DNA of 64,000 nucleotides, from NCBI RefSeq assembly GCF_040939455.1, contig NC_134112.1:67845001-67909000 (forward strand). Direction: 5' to 3'. Both the position numbers and the translations under genes were made by a program. This DNA is from Microcebus murinus. Its lineage: Eukaryota; Chordata; Mammalia; Primates; Cheirogaleidae. Below the pieces are notes generated by a model, which saw only the letters and a list, made by a program, of their open reading frames with translations, searched no databases and was not told where the DNA came from. Below are positions 32,661 through 46,000 of this stretch, piece by piece (within the stretch, counting starts at the first letter, position 1; every line of letters begins with the position of its first letter).

Positions 32661-35600
32661 TTTGAATTTCTCTGATGACTAATAATGTTGAGCATTTTTC
32701 ATATACCTGTTGGCGATGTGTATGCTTTCTTTTGAGACATGTCTATTCAGATCCTTTATCCGTATTTTAATCAGATTATTTGATTTTTCCAATCAAGTTA
32801 TTAGACCTTGAATTTTTTATATGTTCTAGTTATTAACCTTTTCCTGTGTCAGATGTATAGTTTACAGATATTTTCTGCCAGTTAGTGGTTGTCTCTTCAT
32901 GTTTTTGGTTGTTTCCTTTGCTGTGCAGAAGGTTTTTACCTTGGTTTGATCCCATTTGTGCATATTTACTTTAGTTGCTTGTGCTTTTGCAGTATAACTC
33001 CAGAAATATTTGCCCAGACCTATGTCCTGGAGCATTTCCTCATTTTATTTTATTAGTTTCAGGTCATAGCTTTAAGTCCTTAATCCATTTTGATTTGATA
33101 TTTGTATAATATATGCCTAGAGATAGGGGTCTTGTCTCATTCTTCTGCATATAGATATCCAGTTTTCCCAGCACCATGTATTGAAGAGACTGTCCTTTCC
33201 CCACTGTATATTCTTGTCACCTTTGTTAAAAACAAGTTCACTATAGATGTGTGGATTTATTCCTGGGTATTTATTCTGTCCCATTGATCTGTATGTCTGT
33301 TTTTATGCCAGTACCATGCTGTTGTGGTTACTACAGCTCTGTAGTATAATTGAAATCAGGTAATATGATTCCTTCAGTTTTGTTCTTTTTGCTCAGAATG
33401 GCTATTCTAGGTCTTTTGTGGTTCCATATAAATTTCAGAATTATTTTTTCCATTTATGTGAAGAATTTCATTATTATTTTGATGGGGATTGCAGTAAATC
33501 TGTAGATTGCTTTGGGTAGCATGAACATTTTAACAATATTGATTCTTTCAATTCATGACAATGGAATATTTTCCCAATTTTTGGCCTCTTCAATTTCTCA
33601 TATCAATGTTTTATGGTTTTCATTGTAGAGATCTTTTACTTCTTTGATTTAGTTTATTCCTAAGTATTTTATTTTATTGGTAGCTATTATAAATGGAATT
33701 ACCTTCTTGGCTTCTTTTTCAGATTGTTCACTGTTGGCATATAGAAATGCTACTGGTTTTTGTATGTTGACTTTGTATTCTGCAACTTTACTAAATTTGT
33801 TTATCAGTTCTCATAGTTTTGGGGTGGAATCTTTAGGTTTCTCTAAATATAAGATCATATCCTCTGCAGACAAGGATAATTTGACTTCTTACTTTTCAAT
33901 TTGGATGCCCTTTGTTTTTTTCTGTTGTCTGATTGCTCTAGCTAGAACTCCCAGTACTATGTTGAATAACAGTAGTGAAAGTAGGCTTACATTTTTTCCC
34001 CATTCAGTATGATACTAGCTGTGGTTTTGTCGTATATGGTTTTTATTGTGTTGAGGTATGTTCCTTCCATACCCAGTTTCTTGAGAGTTTTTCTTATGAA
34101 GGGGTGTTAAATTTTATCGATGCTTTTTCAGCATCAGCTGAAATGATCAAATGGTTTTTGCCCTCCATTCTGCTGATAAGATGTATCACATTGAATGATT
34201 TGTGTATGTTGAACCATACTTGCATCTGCAAGATAAATCTCACTTAATCATAACGAATAATCTTTTAAATGTGTGGTTGAATTCAACTTTGCTAATATTT
34301 TGTTGAGGATTTTAGTATCTATGCTCATCAGAGATACTGGCCTATAGTTTTCTTTTTTGTTGTGTCTTTGTCTGGTTTTGGTATCAGAGTGATATAGGCC
34401 TTGTAGAATGAGTTTGGGGATATCTCCTCCTCCTTCATTCTTTGGGAACAGTTTAAGTAGGATTGGTATTAGTTCTTTGAATGCTTGGTAGAATTCAGCA
34501 GTGAAGCCATTGGGTCCTGGGTTTTTCTTTGATGGGAGACTTTTTGTTACTGCTTTTATTTCATTACTTAATGTTGATTTATTCAGATTATGGATATTGT
34601 CCTGGTTCCGTCTTTGTAGGTTGTATACATCTATGAATTTATTCATTTCTTCTAGGTTTTCCACTTTATTGGCATACAGTTGCTCATAGCAGTCTTTAAT
34701 GTCCCTTTGGATTTCTGCTGTATCTGTTGTAATGTCTCCTTTTTCATCTCTGATTTTATTTACTTGGGTCTTCTCTCTTTTTTTCTCAGAGTGGCTAAAA
34801 GTGTGTCAATTTTGTTTATCTTTTCATAGAACAACTTTTCATTTTGTTGATCCTTTGTATTTTTATGTTTAAATTTCATTTATTTATGCTCTGATCTGTA
34901 TTATTTCTTCTACTAATTTTGGGTTTGGTTTGCTCTTGTTTTCCTAGTTTTTTAAGATGCATCATTAGCTTATTTATTTGAAGTTTCTCAACTCTTTTGA
35001 TATAGGCACTTGTTTTCTATAAATTTAGTACCACTTTAACTGTATCTCATAAGATTTTGGTATGTTTTGTTTTTATTTTCATTTGTTTCAAAAATTTAAA
35101 AAAATTTTTTCTTAATCTCTTCATTCACCCACTGTTTTTTCAGAAACATATTGTTTAATTTCCATGTGCTTGTATCATTTCCCAAGTTCCTCTTGTTATT
35201 TTTAGTTTTATTCCATTGTAGTCAGAGAAAATACTTGATATGAGTTCACATTTTTTTTTTTTGAATTTTTTGAGATGTATTTTGTGCTCTAACATATGGT
35301 CTGTTCTTGAGAATGACCCATGTGCTAAGCAGAAAAATGTATTTTGCAGCTGTTGGATAAAATGTTCTATAAATATCTCCTAGGTCCATTTGTTCTACAG
35401 TGTAGCTTAAGTCTAATGTTTCTACTGATTTTCTGTCTGTATGATCTGTCCAATGCTAAACATGGGGTTTTGAGGACTCCAGCTATTATTGTCTTGGGGT
35501 TTCTCTTTCTCTTTAGCTCTAATAATACTTGCTTTGTATATCTGAGTGCTCCAGTATTAGGTGCATATATATTTACAGTTGTTATATCATCTTGGTGAAC

Positions 35601-35944
35601 TGAAACCTTTATTGTTATATAATGACCTTCTTTGTCTCATTTTACAGCTTTTATCTTGATTCTATCTTATCTAATATAAGCATAGCTAGCTATTCCTGCT
35701 CTATTTTTACTTTCCATTTGCATGGAAAATTTTTTTCTATCCCTTTATTTTCAGTCTATGTGTGTATTTATAGGTGAAGTGAGTTACTTATAGGCAGCAT
35801 ATAGTTCTTATTTTTTTAATCCATTCAACCATTCTATGTCTTTTGATTGGAGAGTTTAGTCCATTTACATTAAATGTTATTATTGATAGGTAAGGACTTG
35901 CTACTGCCATGTTGTTATTTGATTTCTTGTTGTTTTATGGTCCT

Positions 35945-35970
35945 TCCCTCCCTCCTTCCTTCCTTCCTGT
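35945..35970 (+). repeat. (TTCC)n/(TCCC)n simple repeat
   Basis: A short run of TCCC and TTCC units lies within the antisense L1. Confidence 0.85.
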
Positions 35971-38559
35971 TTTCCTTTTTGTAAAAGTGGTTTTCTCTGG
36001 TAGTGTGATATAATTTCTTTCTTTTTATTTTATGTATTTCTGTTGTAGGTTTTCTGATTAGAGGTTACCATGAGGTTACCATGAGGCTTGCAAAAAACAT
36101 AACCAATTATTTTAAACTAATGACAACTCTGCTTACAAAGAAAAAAGCAAAGAGAAAACTAAAAGAAATTCTGTACTTTAACTCCCTATACTCCCCACTT
36201 TTGGACTTTTTGTTGTTTCCATTTATATCTTTTTATCCTATCTATCTCTTAAAAAGTTCTTATAGTTACTGCTCTTGATAGGTTTGTCTTTTAATCTTCC
36301 TATGCAAGATATAAGTGGTTTACATACTTCAATTATAACAATAGACAGTGTTCTCTATTTGTCTCTGTACTTACTGTTACCAGTGAGTTTTATACCTTCA
36401 GATGATTTCTTATTGTTTATTAACATTCTTTTCTTTTAGATTGAAAAACTTCCTTAGCATTTCTTGTAGGGCAGGTCTGGTGTTGATGAAATCCCTCAGC
36501 TTTTGTTTGTCTGGGAAAGTCTATTTCTTCTTGTTTGAAGGATATCTTTGCAGGATATAATATTCTAGGATTAAGGTTTTTTTTTCCTTCAGCACTTTGA
36601 ATATGTCATGCCACTTTCTCTTGGCCTTTGTAATGTTTCATTGCCAGAAGTATTAGAGCTCCTTTATATGCTACTTTTTTTTTTCCTTGCTTCCCTTAGA
36701 ACCCTTTTTTATCTGTGACCTTTGGGAGTTTGATTATTAAATGCCTTGAGGTAGTCTTTTTTGGGTTAAATCTGCTTGGTGTTCTATGACCTTCTTGTAC
36801 TTGCATATTGATATTTTTCTCTAGGTTTGGAAATTTCTCTGTATTATTTCCTTGAATAAGCTTTCTACCCCAACCTATGTCTACCTTTACTTTAAGGCCA
36901 ATAACTCTTAGATTTTTCCCTTTGAGGTTATTTTCTAGGTCTTGCAGGCATGCTTTATTAATTCTAAGCTCACTAATTCTTTCTTCTGCTTGATCAATTA
37001 TCCTGGTGAGAGACAGCATTTCCACTTTGTCAATTGAATTTTTCAGCTCCAGGGTTTCTGTTTGATTGGTTTTTATTATTATTATTATTTCAATCCCTTT
37101 GTTAAATTTCTCTGATAGGCTTTTGAACTCCTTCTCTGTGTTGTCTTGAAGTTCATTGAGCTACTTCAGAATAGCTATTTCAAATTCTCTATCTGAAAGG
37201 TGACCTATCACCATCACTTTGGGATTGGTCACTGGTATCTTATTTGGTTCATTGGAGGTTATGTTTTCCTGGATGTTCTTGATGCTCGTTGATGTTCATC
37301 AAATGTCCTGACATTGAACAGTTAGGTGTTTATTTTAATATTCACCCTCCGGGCTTGTTTGAACTCATCTTTCTTGAGAAGACTTTCTAGATATTAAAAG
37401 GGAATTGAGTGTCGTGATCTAAGTCTTTGGTGGTTGCAGCCATGTTATCACTAGTGGTGCCCCAAGCCCAGTAATGCTGTGAATCTTGCTGACTCCTGGT
37501 GGTATCACCTTGGTGGACTTGTGTAAGTAAGATACAGGGGAATTCCCTGGATTACTAGGTAAAGTCTCTCTTTTCCTTCACTTTTCACCAAAAGGAGTCT
37601 TGTTGTCTGTGCTGTGCTGCCTGGAGTTTGGGACGTGCTGATGTGAGTACTCCTCCATGGATACCAAAGCTGGGATTGTGCCAGATCACACCTGAAGCTA
37701 ACACAGTCTCACCCAAAGCCTATGGTGACTACTGCCTGGTTACTGTTGATGTTTATTCAAGGCCCAACGGAGCTTTAGTCAGCAGGTAGACAATCCTGCC
37801 AGGACTGGGTTCTTCTGGCCCAGGGTGGGTCTAGAAATGCCCTCTAGGAGCTAATGCCTGAAATCAGGGGCTTTAGGAATCTGCTTGGTACTTTATTTTA
37901 CTGTAGCTGAGCTGGTACCAAAGTTGCAAGACAAAGTTCTCTGTACTCTTCCCTTTCCTTTCCTCAAGCAAAAGGAGTCTCTCCCCAAGGTGTACTGCGT
38001 AGAGTTGGGGGAGGAGTGCTGCAGACATTTCCTTGGCCACTACTGCTGATGTCTTACTGGGTCACATGCACCCCAAATCCACTGGCTCCAAGCCCAGCAG
38101 AGCTGCAAGACTTGCCCAAGGACTGCAGTCCTTATGGCTGACTGCCTTTCAGATTTATTCCAGGCCCCAGGCTACTTAACATCAGCTGGTGGCGGAGCCA
38201 GCCAGAATTCAGGCTCCTCTGGCCTGGCCTGATCTAAATTCTCCCTTAGTGGGCTGGCAGAATTCTGCCCTGTGTTATGTTCCCCTGGGAGAGGGCAGTC
38301 CTGAGTTCCAATGCAAAGTCCAACAATCACTTCACTCTCCCTCCCATACTGTGTTTTCTACCCTCTTCAGTGCCTCTTTCCTTGATACAATGTTAAAACT
38401 GTGTACTATGGTTGCTCAACTGATTTTTGGTTCTTATAAAGGTGCTTCTTGTGTGTATAATTGTTCCTTTTGGTGCTCTTGTGGGGGATAATCACTGGAG
38501 GGTTTTATTCGGCCATCTTGCTCTGCCTCCTCTCTTCCCAAATTCTTAAGTGAGATAAT

Positions 38560-39980
38560 AAGCATCATTACTGTTTGAACACTTTTGGACTACTACTCTA
38601 AGCGATGCATCTCATTTCACTAGCCTTTCCACTGAATAAATGATGACAAATATTTCTTCATATTGGCTGAAGCATGATTTAGTCAATTCTTTCCCTAATT
38701 TTGAGTATTTAGAATGTTTCAGTTTTTGCTATAGAAAATACTTGGGCACATTGCATTTGTGATATGTTGCATTTTGGATTATCATTTTGGAATGTAGATT
38801 CCTAGATAGGTTAAAGACCATAACATTTTTGAGACTCTTAATTCATACTGCTGATTCCTTTCCAGAAAGAAATTATTTTGTACTCCCACTGTAAGTGAAC
38901 TACATTTTTGGCAGCAGAAATTTTGACTTTTTAAATTTTTTGCTAATTTTTATTTAACATTTTGAAAGTAATGCATTACTGTCTTCTTACAATCTAAAGA
39001 TGTTGATGAAAAATCTGCTATCAATTTGATTTGTATTCCTTTCCAGGCAATCTGTCCTTTCTCTCTCTCAGCTTTTAGAAAATTATTTTTATCATAAATG
39101 TTCTAAAATTTCATTATGTTTAAGAAAACTCTATATTTTTATTTAGCAGTTTTATTTGGCAGTTCTTTGTATTACAGAATTCTAATCATTTTTAAATTCT
39201 GGAAAAATACTGGCCATAATTTTTTCCAGTATTTCCTTTGTTCCATTTTCTTTATTATGTTACCTGGAACTCCTATGTCTAACATATTTTTGAAAATTTA
39301 TCTAAACTTTGTTTCTTAATGTTTCTTTTTCTTTTCTTATTTTTTTTTTTTTTGCTTCTATTTCTTTGTGCTGCTTTTTGGAAGAATTCCTCAGTATAAT
39401 CTTACAGCTACTAAATTCTAGTCAGGCTATTATCTACCAAGAAGGGACAAATGACAATGCAGTAAAACAAGGTATGAATGGTTCTGTCTATAGATAATAA
39501 ATTTTTATCTATTCCTTCCAGTGATTATTATACCTCATTTATTTATCTCATCTTACTACACTGGGAAGTCTGTTGGTTCAACACTGAATGGTTGTAGTGA
39601 GATTGGGCATCATGGTTCTTCTTTCTGCTTTTAATGCAAAACTTCTAATGTTTGTTCATTAAATTATGAGGTTTTCTATATGTTTCTGTAGATTACTTTT
39701 GTCATGTTAAGGAGGATTTGTTTTTCTATTAATCTGAGTAAGGGCTTATATATGAAAGTGTTAGATTGAATAAATGCTTTTTCCAGCATCCAGATGATCA
39801 TTATGGGTTTTTTCTTTAATCTGTGTATATAGTGACTTACATTATTGCTTACCTGAATTCATTCTTAGAAGAAAAAGAATCCCTTTTGGTGATAATGAAT
39901 TGTGTAATATTACATCCACTTTTTTTTTTTTCCCTAGTATTTCATTTAGTGTTTTTGCATTAATGGTTATAAGTGAAATT
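38560..39980 (-). mobile_element. Ancient L1 (L1M/HAL1-like) sequence, antisense
   Basis: Phrases such as 'tggccataattttttccagtatttcc', 'ggaactcctatgtctaacat' and 'gggcatcatggttcttctttctgc' match complement ancient L1 ORF sequence. It is very diverged and the borders are approximate. Confidence 0.6.
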
Positions 39981-39984
39981 GACT

Positions 39985-40499
39985 TGTGGGTAGGCAGACT
40001 AATGGCCTCCCAGAGATGTCCTAATTCATGGAACCTGTGAATAGTTTACTTTACATGGCAAGCGAGACTTTACACACGTGATTTAGGTTAAAAATTTTGG
40101 AATAAAGAGATTATTTGGAGTATCCATATTAGCCCAATCTAATCACATAAGTACTTAAAAGGGGAAATACTTTTTCAGATGCAGTGAGAAAGAGAGAGAG
40201 AGTGAGAGATGTAATGACAGAGGAAGGTTCAGAGAGACACGATTTAAGACATTTGTGACATTGCTCATTTTAAAGATGCAGGAGGTGGGCCCTGAGCCAA
40301 GAAATTCAGGCAGTCTCTAGCTGGAAAAGACAAGGAAACCGATTCTTCCCTAAAGCATCCAGAAAAGAATGTAACTTGGCTTGTTTTTAGCCCAGTGAGA
40401 CTCATGTTGGACTTCTGACATACAAAACTGTAAGATAATAAATTTGTGTGTTGTTTTTAGCCACTGAGTTTGTTACAACAGCAAAAGAAAATTAACACA
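39985..40499 (+). mobile_element. MaLR/MLT1-type solo LTR, old
   Basis: 'gcagactaatggcctcccagagatgtcctaattc', 'gtgagagatgtaatgacagaggaag' and 'aaactgtaagataataaatttgtgtgttgtttttagccac' follow a MaLR-type LTR with its AATAAA-like signal. The ends are TG...CA. No internal genes are present. The subfamily is uncertain. Confidence 0.7.
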
Positions 40500-40679
40500 G
40501 CCTGCAATTTTATCTGTGTGCTCTCCAAGTTTGGAAACAGAACTCCAGGTGAAAAAGGTTCCTTCTTTTTCAGTGCTTTGAAACAGACTTTAGGAAAAAA
40601 ATCATTCATACAAGTGTGATAAAATTCACCAGTAAAACTGTCTTGTTCTCATACCTTTTTAAAGGAGATATTTGATGCT

Positions 40680-41070
40680 TTTTACAATTTCTCTACCTTT
40701 TTCTACCTTGTATTATTATCATTTTCATGTATTTATTTTGTCTCCCCTACTAAACTAGAAGCTTCTTGAAGCCATAATCTGTTTGATTTATCTTGGTATC
40801 CAACTCAATACCTAAAATAATCCCTTGCACACTATAATACAAACATTTATCATATGACTATCTTATTCAATTTTGCATCCTTACAGCACTGTTTTCTGTA
40901 ATTTTAGTTTTTATTTATTGCCTTGTATTAATGCTAATGTATCTTTTTTAAGTTACATTGTTAGTACCTGAAGAGCAGAACACACATCTCCTGATTGTAC
41001 CTAATCCTGTGTAATAGTGTAGTAATTAAGCCTCAGTTAGTGAATCAATATTGATTGAATGATGTAGACT
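40680..41070 (+). repeat. L2 LINE 3' fragments
   Basis: 'ctactaaactagaagcttcttgaagccataatctg', 'caactcaatacctaaaataatcccttgcac' and 'cctgaagagcagaacacacatc' are L2 3' terminal phrases, possibly from two copies. Confidence 0.6.
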
Positions 41071-41225
41071 AGTTAACTGTGTTTTATTTCGTAGCCACAA
41101 ACTATATCCCTAATTTGAGCTAACTATCCCACAAATATTTATAAAAAGGGAACCACAAGGCACAATGATGAATCTGTGAAAATTCATTGTTACTCACAAA
41201 CAACTCCAAGTATGTAATGTCCTAT

Positions 41226-41407
41226 CAGGGTCCTCAAACTTTTTAAACATGGGGCCAGTTCACTGCCCCTCAGAGGGCCGGACTATAGTTTAAAAAAAAA
41301 CTATGAACAAATTCCTATGCACACTGCACGTATCTTATTTTGAAGTAAGAAAACAAACAGGCAAAAACACCCGCATGTGGCCCGCAGGCCATAGTTTGAT
41401 GTCTAAG
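41226..41407 (+). mobile_element. Non-autonomous hAT transposon, second copy of the 31204 family
   Basis: The start caggGTCCTCAAACTTTTTAAACATGGGGCCAGTTCAC... follows the 31204 element for its first roughly 40 bp. The middle ('ggactatagtttaaaaaaaaactatgaacaaattcc') is different, and the end returns to 'ggcccgcaggccatagtttgatg'. The two copies are therefore different internal-deletion derivatives of one family. The target duplication is not clear. Confidence 0.8.
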
Positions 41408-41420
41408 TATTACTCTATAT

Positions 41421-41760
41421 CTGTGGTCCCCAAACCCCCAGGCCTAGGCCTGGTACTGGTCCATGGCTTGTTAGGAACTAGGCTGTGCATCATCTCTGGA
41501 GCTCCGCCAACCCGTGATGTCCTCCCAGCCTGTTGTCCCACAGCTCTTGTCTGTGGACAAACTGTCTTCCGTGAAACTTAGGAACCTAGCTGCACAGCAG
41601 GAGGTGAATGGTGGGCACCAGCACTTCATCTGTATTTACAGACGTTGCTCCCTAGTGCTAGCATCACTGCGTACGTTCCATCTCCTTACCTCTCCCAGTC
41701 AATGGAAAAGTTGTCTTCCATGAAACCGGTCCCTGGTGCCAAAAACGTTGGGGACCGCTG
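41421..41760 (+). mobile_element. MER1-type Charlie element
   Basis: The start 'ctgtggtccccaaacccccaggcc' and the end 'ctggtgccaaaaacgttggggaccgctg' are inverted termini of the common MER1-like hAT family. The body has 'gcacagcaggaggtgaatgg' and 'tcatctgtatttacag'. It lies 14 bp from the preceding hAT copy. Confidence 0.8.
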
Positions 41761-41769
41761 CATCTAAAA

Positions 41770-42710
41770 TGATCTGCCAAGACTTGTGCTTGCTTTCTTT
41801 TGAATTTCATGTTTCACATTTTATGGGAAGTGAAATTAATCCACATAAATATAGCTATCCACCTAAATTTATCTATAATACTAGTTCCATATCAATGATG
41901 TTAAAATGTTGCTTCTTTACACTTGAGAAGTTTTAGGGAGGAAAACATTTGTTCTTCATTTTATTATAAAGGACTTGTTTGAACTTTTTGAGGTCTAAAT
42001 TGATGTTAGCAGTTCAGTGTATATCCAACCATAAGCAAGACTAAAGAGATGGTTATGACATTTTAACTCCCATTCTCTATCTCTTCATTCCAATTGGCAC
42101 CATTCTCTAGGCCCACAGGGACCCTGTTTTCCCCAACCCCTACTTTGATACTTATGGTTACACAAGTTCCAGACCATCACCTTTCCTCTTTATCAAAATG
42201 TATATTCTTACTTTCAAATTCCCAGGTCCCTATCTTCTTTTCACACCAACCTGCACTCTGGTACTTTAAACTGTGATAATTGTTCAGATAATTGTTCAGA
42301 TAATTGGGGTCAGAGAATATGAAGCTCTTTTACAGTGAAGCCATTAGGTCCTCTTTCTGTTTCATATCTGTTTCCTAGGCATCTTTCTTCTTGTAGGAAG
42401 GCTCCAAGGATTTTTTTCTCTTTCTAGTAATCACCCATCTACTGCATTTCTAGGGAATGTTTAATCCATACCTGATTTTGGAAAACATGCTATCTACTCC
42501 TAGTGAAAAGGCCTGTGGCAATTTGGAAACTATGATTGTTTTTTGCTGATTTCATTGTTCCTTCATATTTTAGATTGTCTCTGCAAACTTTCATCCAGAG
42601 ATGTATTATAGGAGTTTGAGGGAGAACTCAATTAATACTGGCCATGGTCATGTTTGTATTCTTTTTCCTTGGTAGAAGACAATGGACATAGCTAGAGTGG
42701 CATTAGTTAG
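41770..42710. other. Intergenic, unassigned
   Basis: I see no gene or repeat family. A short tandem (about 2.6 units of ataattgttcag) lies at 42276-42306. Confidence 0.4.
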
Positions 42711-42717
42711 CTGTTAA

Positions 42718-43071
42718 CCACTTTGGTAGGAGTATTGACTATAGTCAATAGCCATAGATGAACCTGCACAGCAACTTTAGCCGACAGCCATGATATGACT
42801 TTTCTAATTTTTCATTTATCAAAATAAAATTGTGAACATTTAAAAATAACATAATGAAAACATATATATATATGTATATGCTACCTATTCTAATTTACAT
42901 TACAAGTAAAGCTGCCTGTAAAGTAAAACAAGCTTTCAGTGCTTTAAAGCTTTCCTCATCACACAAGAGCAAAACGGATCCGTTGTCAATGCACAGCACA
43001 AACTATTGTGTGGACTATGAGTGCCGGCTGTGGGCAAGGGTTCGCAGCCGGTGAGCGCCATACCGAAGTGG
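42718..43071. mobile_element. Non-autonomous piggyBac-type element (TTAA-flanked MITE)
   Basis: The 354-bp element is flanked on both sides by TTAA (42714-42717 and 43072-43075), the piggyBac target. It has inverted termini CCACTTTGGTA and, in complement, CCACTTCGGTA (10 of 11 identical). Subterminal words gccgacagcc (left) and gccggctgtg (right) are also near-inverted. A perfect 18-bp palindrome, tattgactatagtcaata, lies at 42733-42750. The interior is too short for a transposase. It lies just beyond the likely 3' end of BMT2. The family match is by structure; I cannot check it against named lemur elements. Confidence 0.8.
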
Positions 43072-43079
43072 TTAAAGAT

Positions 43080-46000
43080 TTGCAGGTCTATGGATGAATG
43101 TAAATGCAAATGATTAAATGTAGATTCTATAATAGCTTTGTATAGAATATCTGTGAGCACAAATCATATTCTCAATAGGTGATTTCCCCACACCAGCTTG
43201 AAGGGCTACAGAAAAAATACTATCATCAGGATACTAATGAATGATTTTCTTGGTTGTGACTGATTTCAGTAGATACATGACATATATGCAATAAAATGAT
43301 TCAAGTATATCTTTCTTCCTGGCTTTTCTCTCTAAAGAGCTACAAACATGCCAGGATCTAAGAAATACTGTCAGGCAATGTTTTGTTTTTGAAGCAATGC
43401 TTCTTATCACTTTTATGGCTTACATGAACATTCCAACCCAATAATATTACCACATTTCTGTTTCACAGCTAATTGCTAATGCCAAATTCAAAAATCAATT
43501 TTATAGTTAATGCCTATGACCTAATTTTTTGTATTGTCCTTTAACTTAAAAAACAGAATAGCTGTTAAAACTATTTTACAACATATATTTTATCTATCAT
43601 TTTTGATTACTAAAAATAAGCACTCACTGACATTAATAAATGCTTTATATTATCACAAAAAGCAGAATAGCTTTCTAATAACTTAGCAAAGATATTATAG
43701 TTGAAAACAAGATTCAAAATAAGTTGAACACTGATTGCTTATATTTACCAAAAGGTGTACTGCTCAATAGTGCCATATATAACAAGATTCTTATTTGAAA
43801 AAATAGATGTGTACTACACTACTGAGATTCTGAAACAAATTTAGAATAGAGCATACATTAAAAGCAAAGTTTAAGGTAAACTAAGTTTTCCAATTATTGA
43901 AGTTTGTATTTCTCTAATAAGACAAAAATAGGGTTTAGAAAAACCAGCATTTCTCTCTTTTTATAACAGATCCTTAAAATTAATGAAGTTGTTAGCTATT
44001 GTGGCATGATTGTTCATTGCATATCATATAGTGCATACAGACCTCTACTAATGTTCTTGGGGAGCTTTGTGCTCAAACTGGGCTTGTGGATATGAATTTT
44101 TATCAGGAACTACATGGAAGTTAGTGAAGTTCAGTTTTTTGGGGAAGAATAAAATTAGTGCAACACATTCCTTGCAGTAAATATATGTATTATGCTTTTT
44201 GTAGTAACAAGAATTTACTTTCCACCTTTGCTGTCATCTAACAATTTGGTACACTGAGAAGGAACCCAATCTTAAATCTATGCTTATGCTGACCTAGTGT
44301 GTGGACTTTTGCAGCTATGTTCAGAAAGGTGTGGGAAAATGGAGCAGAAGCTTGATTTCATTTTCCCTGCTATTATAGTCTCAGAATTTATATTTGGCTT
44401 GCACTTTTCTAGCGGGATGAGCAGTATACCTCTCTTATTCACAATGTGTAATTTGCTAAATAGTTTTTGTGTTTAAAGCTTTTATTTCCTGTTCTACTTC
44501 TAGGAAACAAATTAAGGGATTTTAAGCAGGGGCAAAGCTGTAGGATCTGTAGGTAATTATTCCTAGATACAGATTAAGTACATGTAGAATTAAGCTCCAT
44601 AAAAGCAAGGGACTGTAATCACTCCAATCCTGCTGCTTCCCCAGCATACTGCAGACGGCAGAACTCAAACACATTTGTTCAATGAATCACACTTTCATGT
44701 CATGAGAAAGCTATCTCCTGCCCTAAAAGAACTTATAGACTTAAGTAAATTATCTGTTAAATAATTTACTTTCAAAGAGAGTAGAATATAATATGGTTGA
44801 TACACAACAAACTAAAACTTATGTTGATGTCCAGGTTCTGCCATAAACAAACAGCATGACAATGCATGACCAGTGGGGAAGCTACTTGAGTTCCTTGGAT
44901 CTCAAATGAATTTAGGACATTAAGAGATGTGACCAGATGAAGCCCAGTTAGAATATTCTAAGTCATTCAAGTTCTAAATTGCTTCTCAATTCTGAAATCA
45001 CTTAGTGAGATACAAGTAACAGACAAAGAATATTAGAAAATTTAAAATTTTTAATAAATGTGCTTTGTTCACAAAATGTGAAAAAATACAACAAACACAA
45101 ACGTACATTTTCAGATATGCTACCTCCCACCACTTGGCAACTATGGGAAAACCACATGATCTAATCATGATCCTGAAGATTCCAACCAAATGATTATCAT
45201 TTGTTTCTGAAACACCAAATTATTTCAGAGAACCTGCTGAGAATGTGACACGAGGCCCCTTAACTTATTTATATCCAAATGAAATCATTCTTAAGAGTAC
45301 CCATACAGTATTAGAAGGTCTTATTAACATCTCTTGTCATTACATATATGATCTGGCACCAAGCTGCAATGACTGCTTATACTTCAACACTTATACACTG
45401 AAATTGGCTTTGGTGGAATGTGTATTGGTTTAAATCTGGTGCCAACCAAATTTGAATAAGCTGAATTTACAGTAACAAATGATATAAATTCCAACAAATT
45501 TATACTAAGTGGTAGTAGGTTTTATAGAGAGACTTTTCTTTAAAGTACTACTTAAAATACATCATGCACACTTTGGAGCATAAGCAAAATCAACATCTGT
45601 AAACAATCAGAAGAATTTATAGCACCAACATTTTAGCTGTGACACAAAGGCTGACTCCAAGGTCATACTTACACCAGCCTTTCAAAAGCACTATTTTCAT
45701 TTACTTTCAAAGCACTTTCATTTGGTGTACGTTTTCTTTGCTCTTAAGATCATATTTAGCTAAATCAAAAAACAAACGCTATGGTAAAAAAGGTACTACC
45801 AAAACACAATTCTGTATTATTCTCAACAGTCTTCTTTTTCTTTCTCTCTCTTGAGGGAGCTACAAGACATAATCCTGTAGGGCTTAAGTGGAGGAAAAGT
45901 CAATCCTAATTATTAAGGAATCTTATGCTATTGAAAGTAAGTGAAAAATTTCAAGTTACTTCTGGCATATTTGAGCAACCAATATTTATTGCATTTAGTC

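Larger units (their letters stand above)
32086..38535 (-). mobile_element. Full-length L1, antisense, degraded
   Basis: This 6.45-kb L1 lies between the 12-bp target duplications tcccaaattctt (32074-32085 and 38536-38547). The 3' tail is at the low end (T-rich, 32087-32110). The 5' end at 38490-38535 reads, in complement, as a GAGGAGGCAGAGCAAGATGG start. Decayed ORF2 remains recognisable, for example NPGPNGFTAEFYQAFKELI and KKENYRPVSLMSIDTKILN within 34248-34664. ORF1 traces lie at 36696-37025 and a long 5' UTR covers about 37.3-38.5 kb. Many stops and frameshifts show it is dead. Near its 3' end about 590 bp expected of an L1 are missing and 273 bp of other sequence take their place (32388-32660). 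Confidence 0.9.

Noticed and set aside
43038..43055. GGTTCGCAGCCGG, similar to a tRNA/Pol III B box
   Set aside because: There is no A box, no cloverleaf and no terminator. The bases are part of the subterminal region of the piggyBac-type element.
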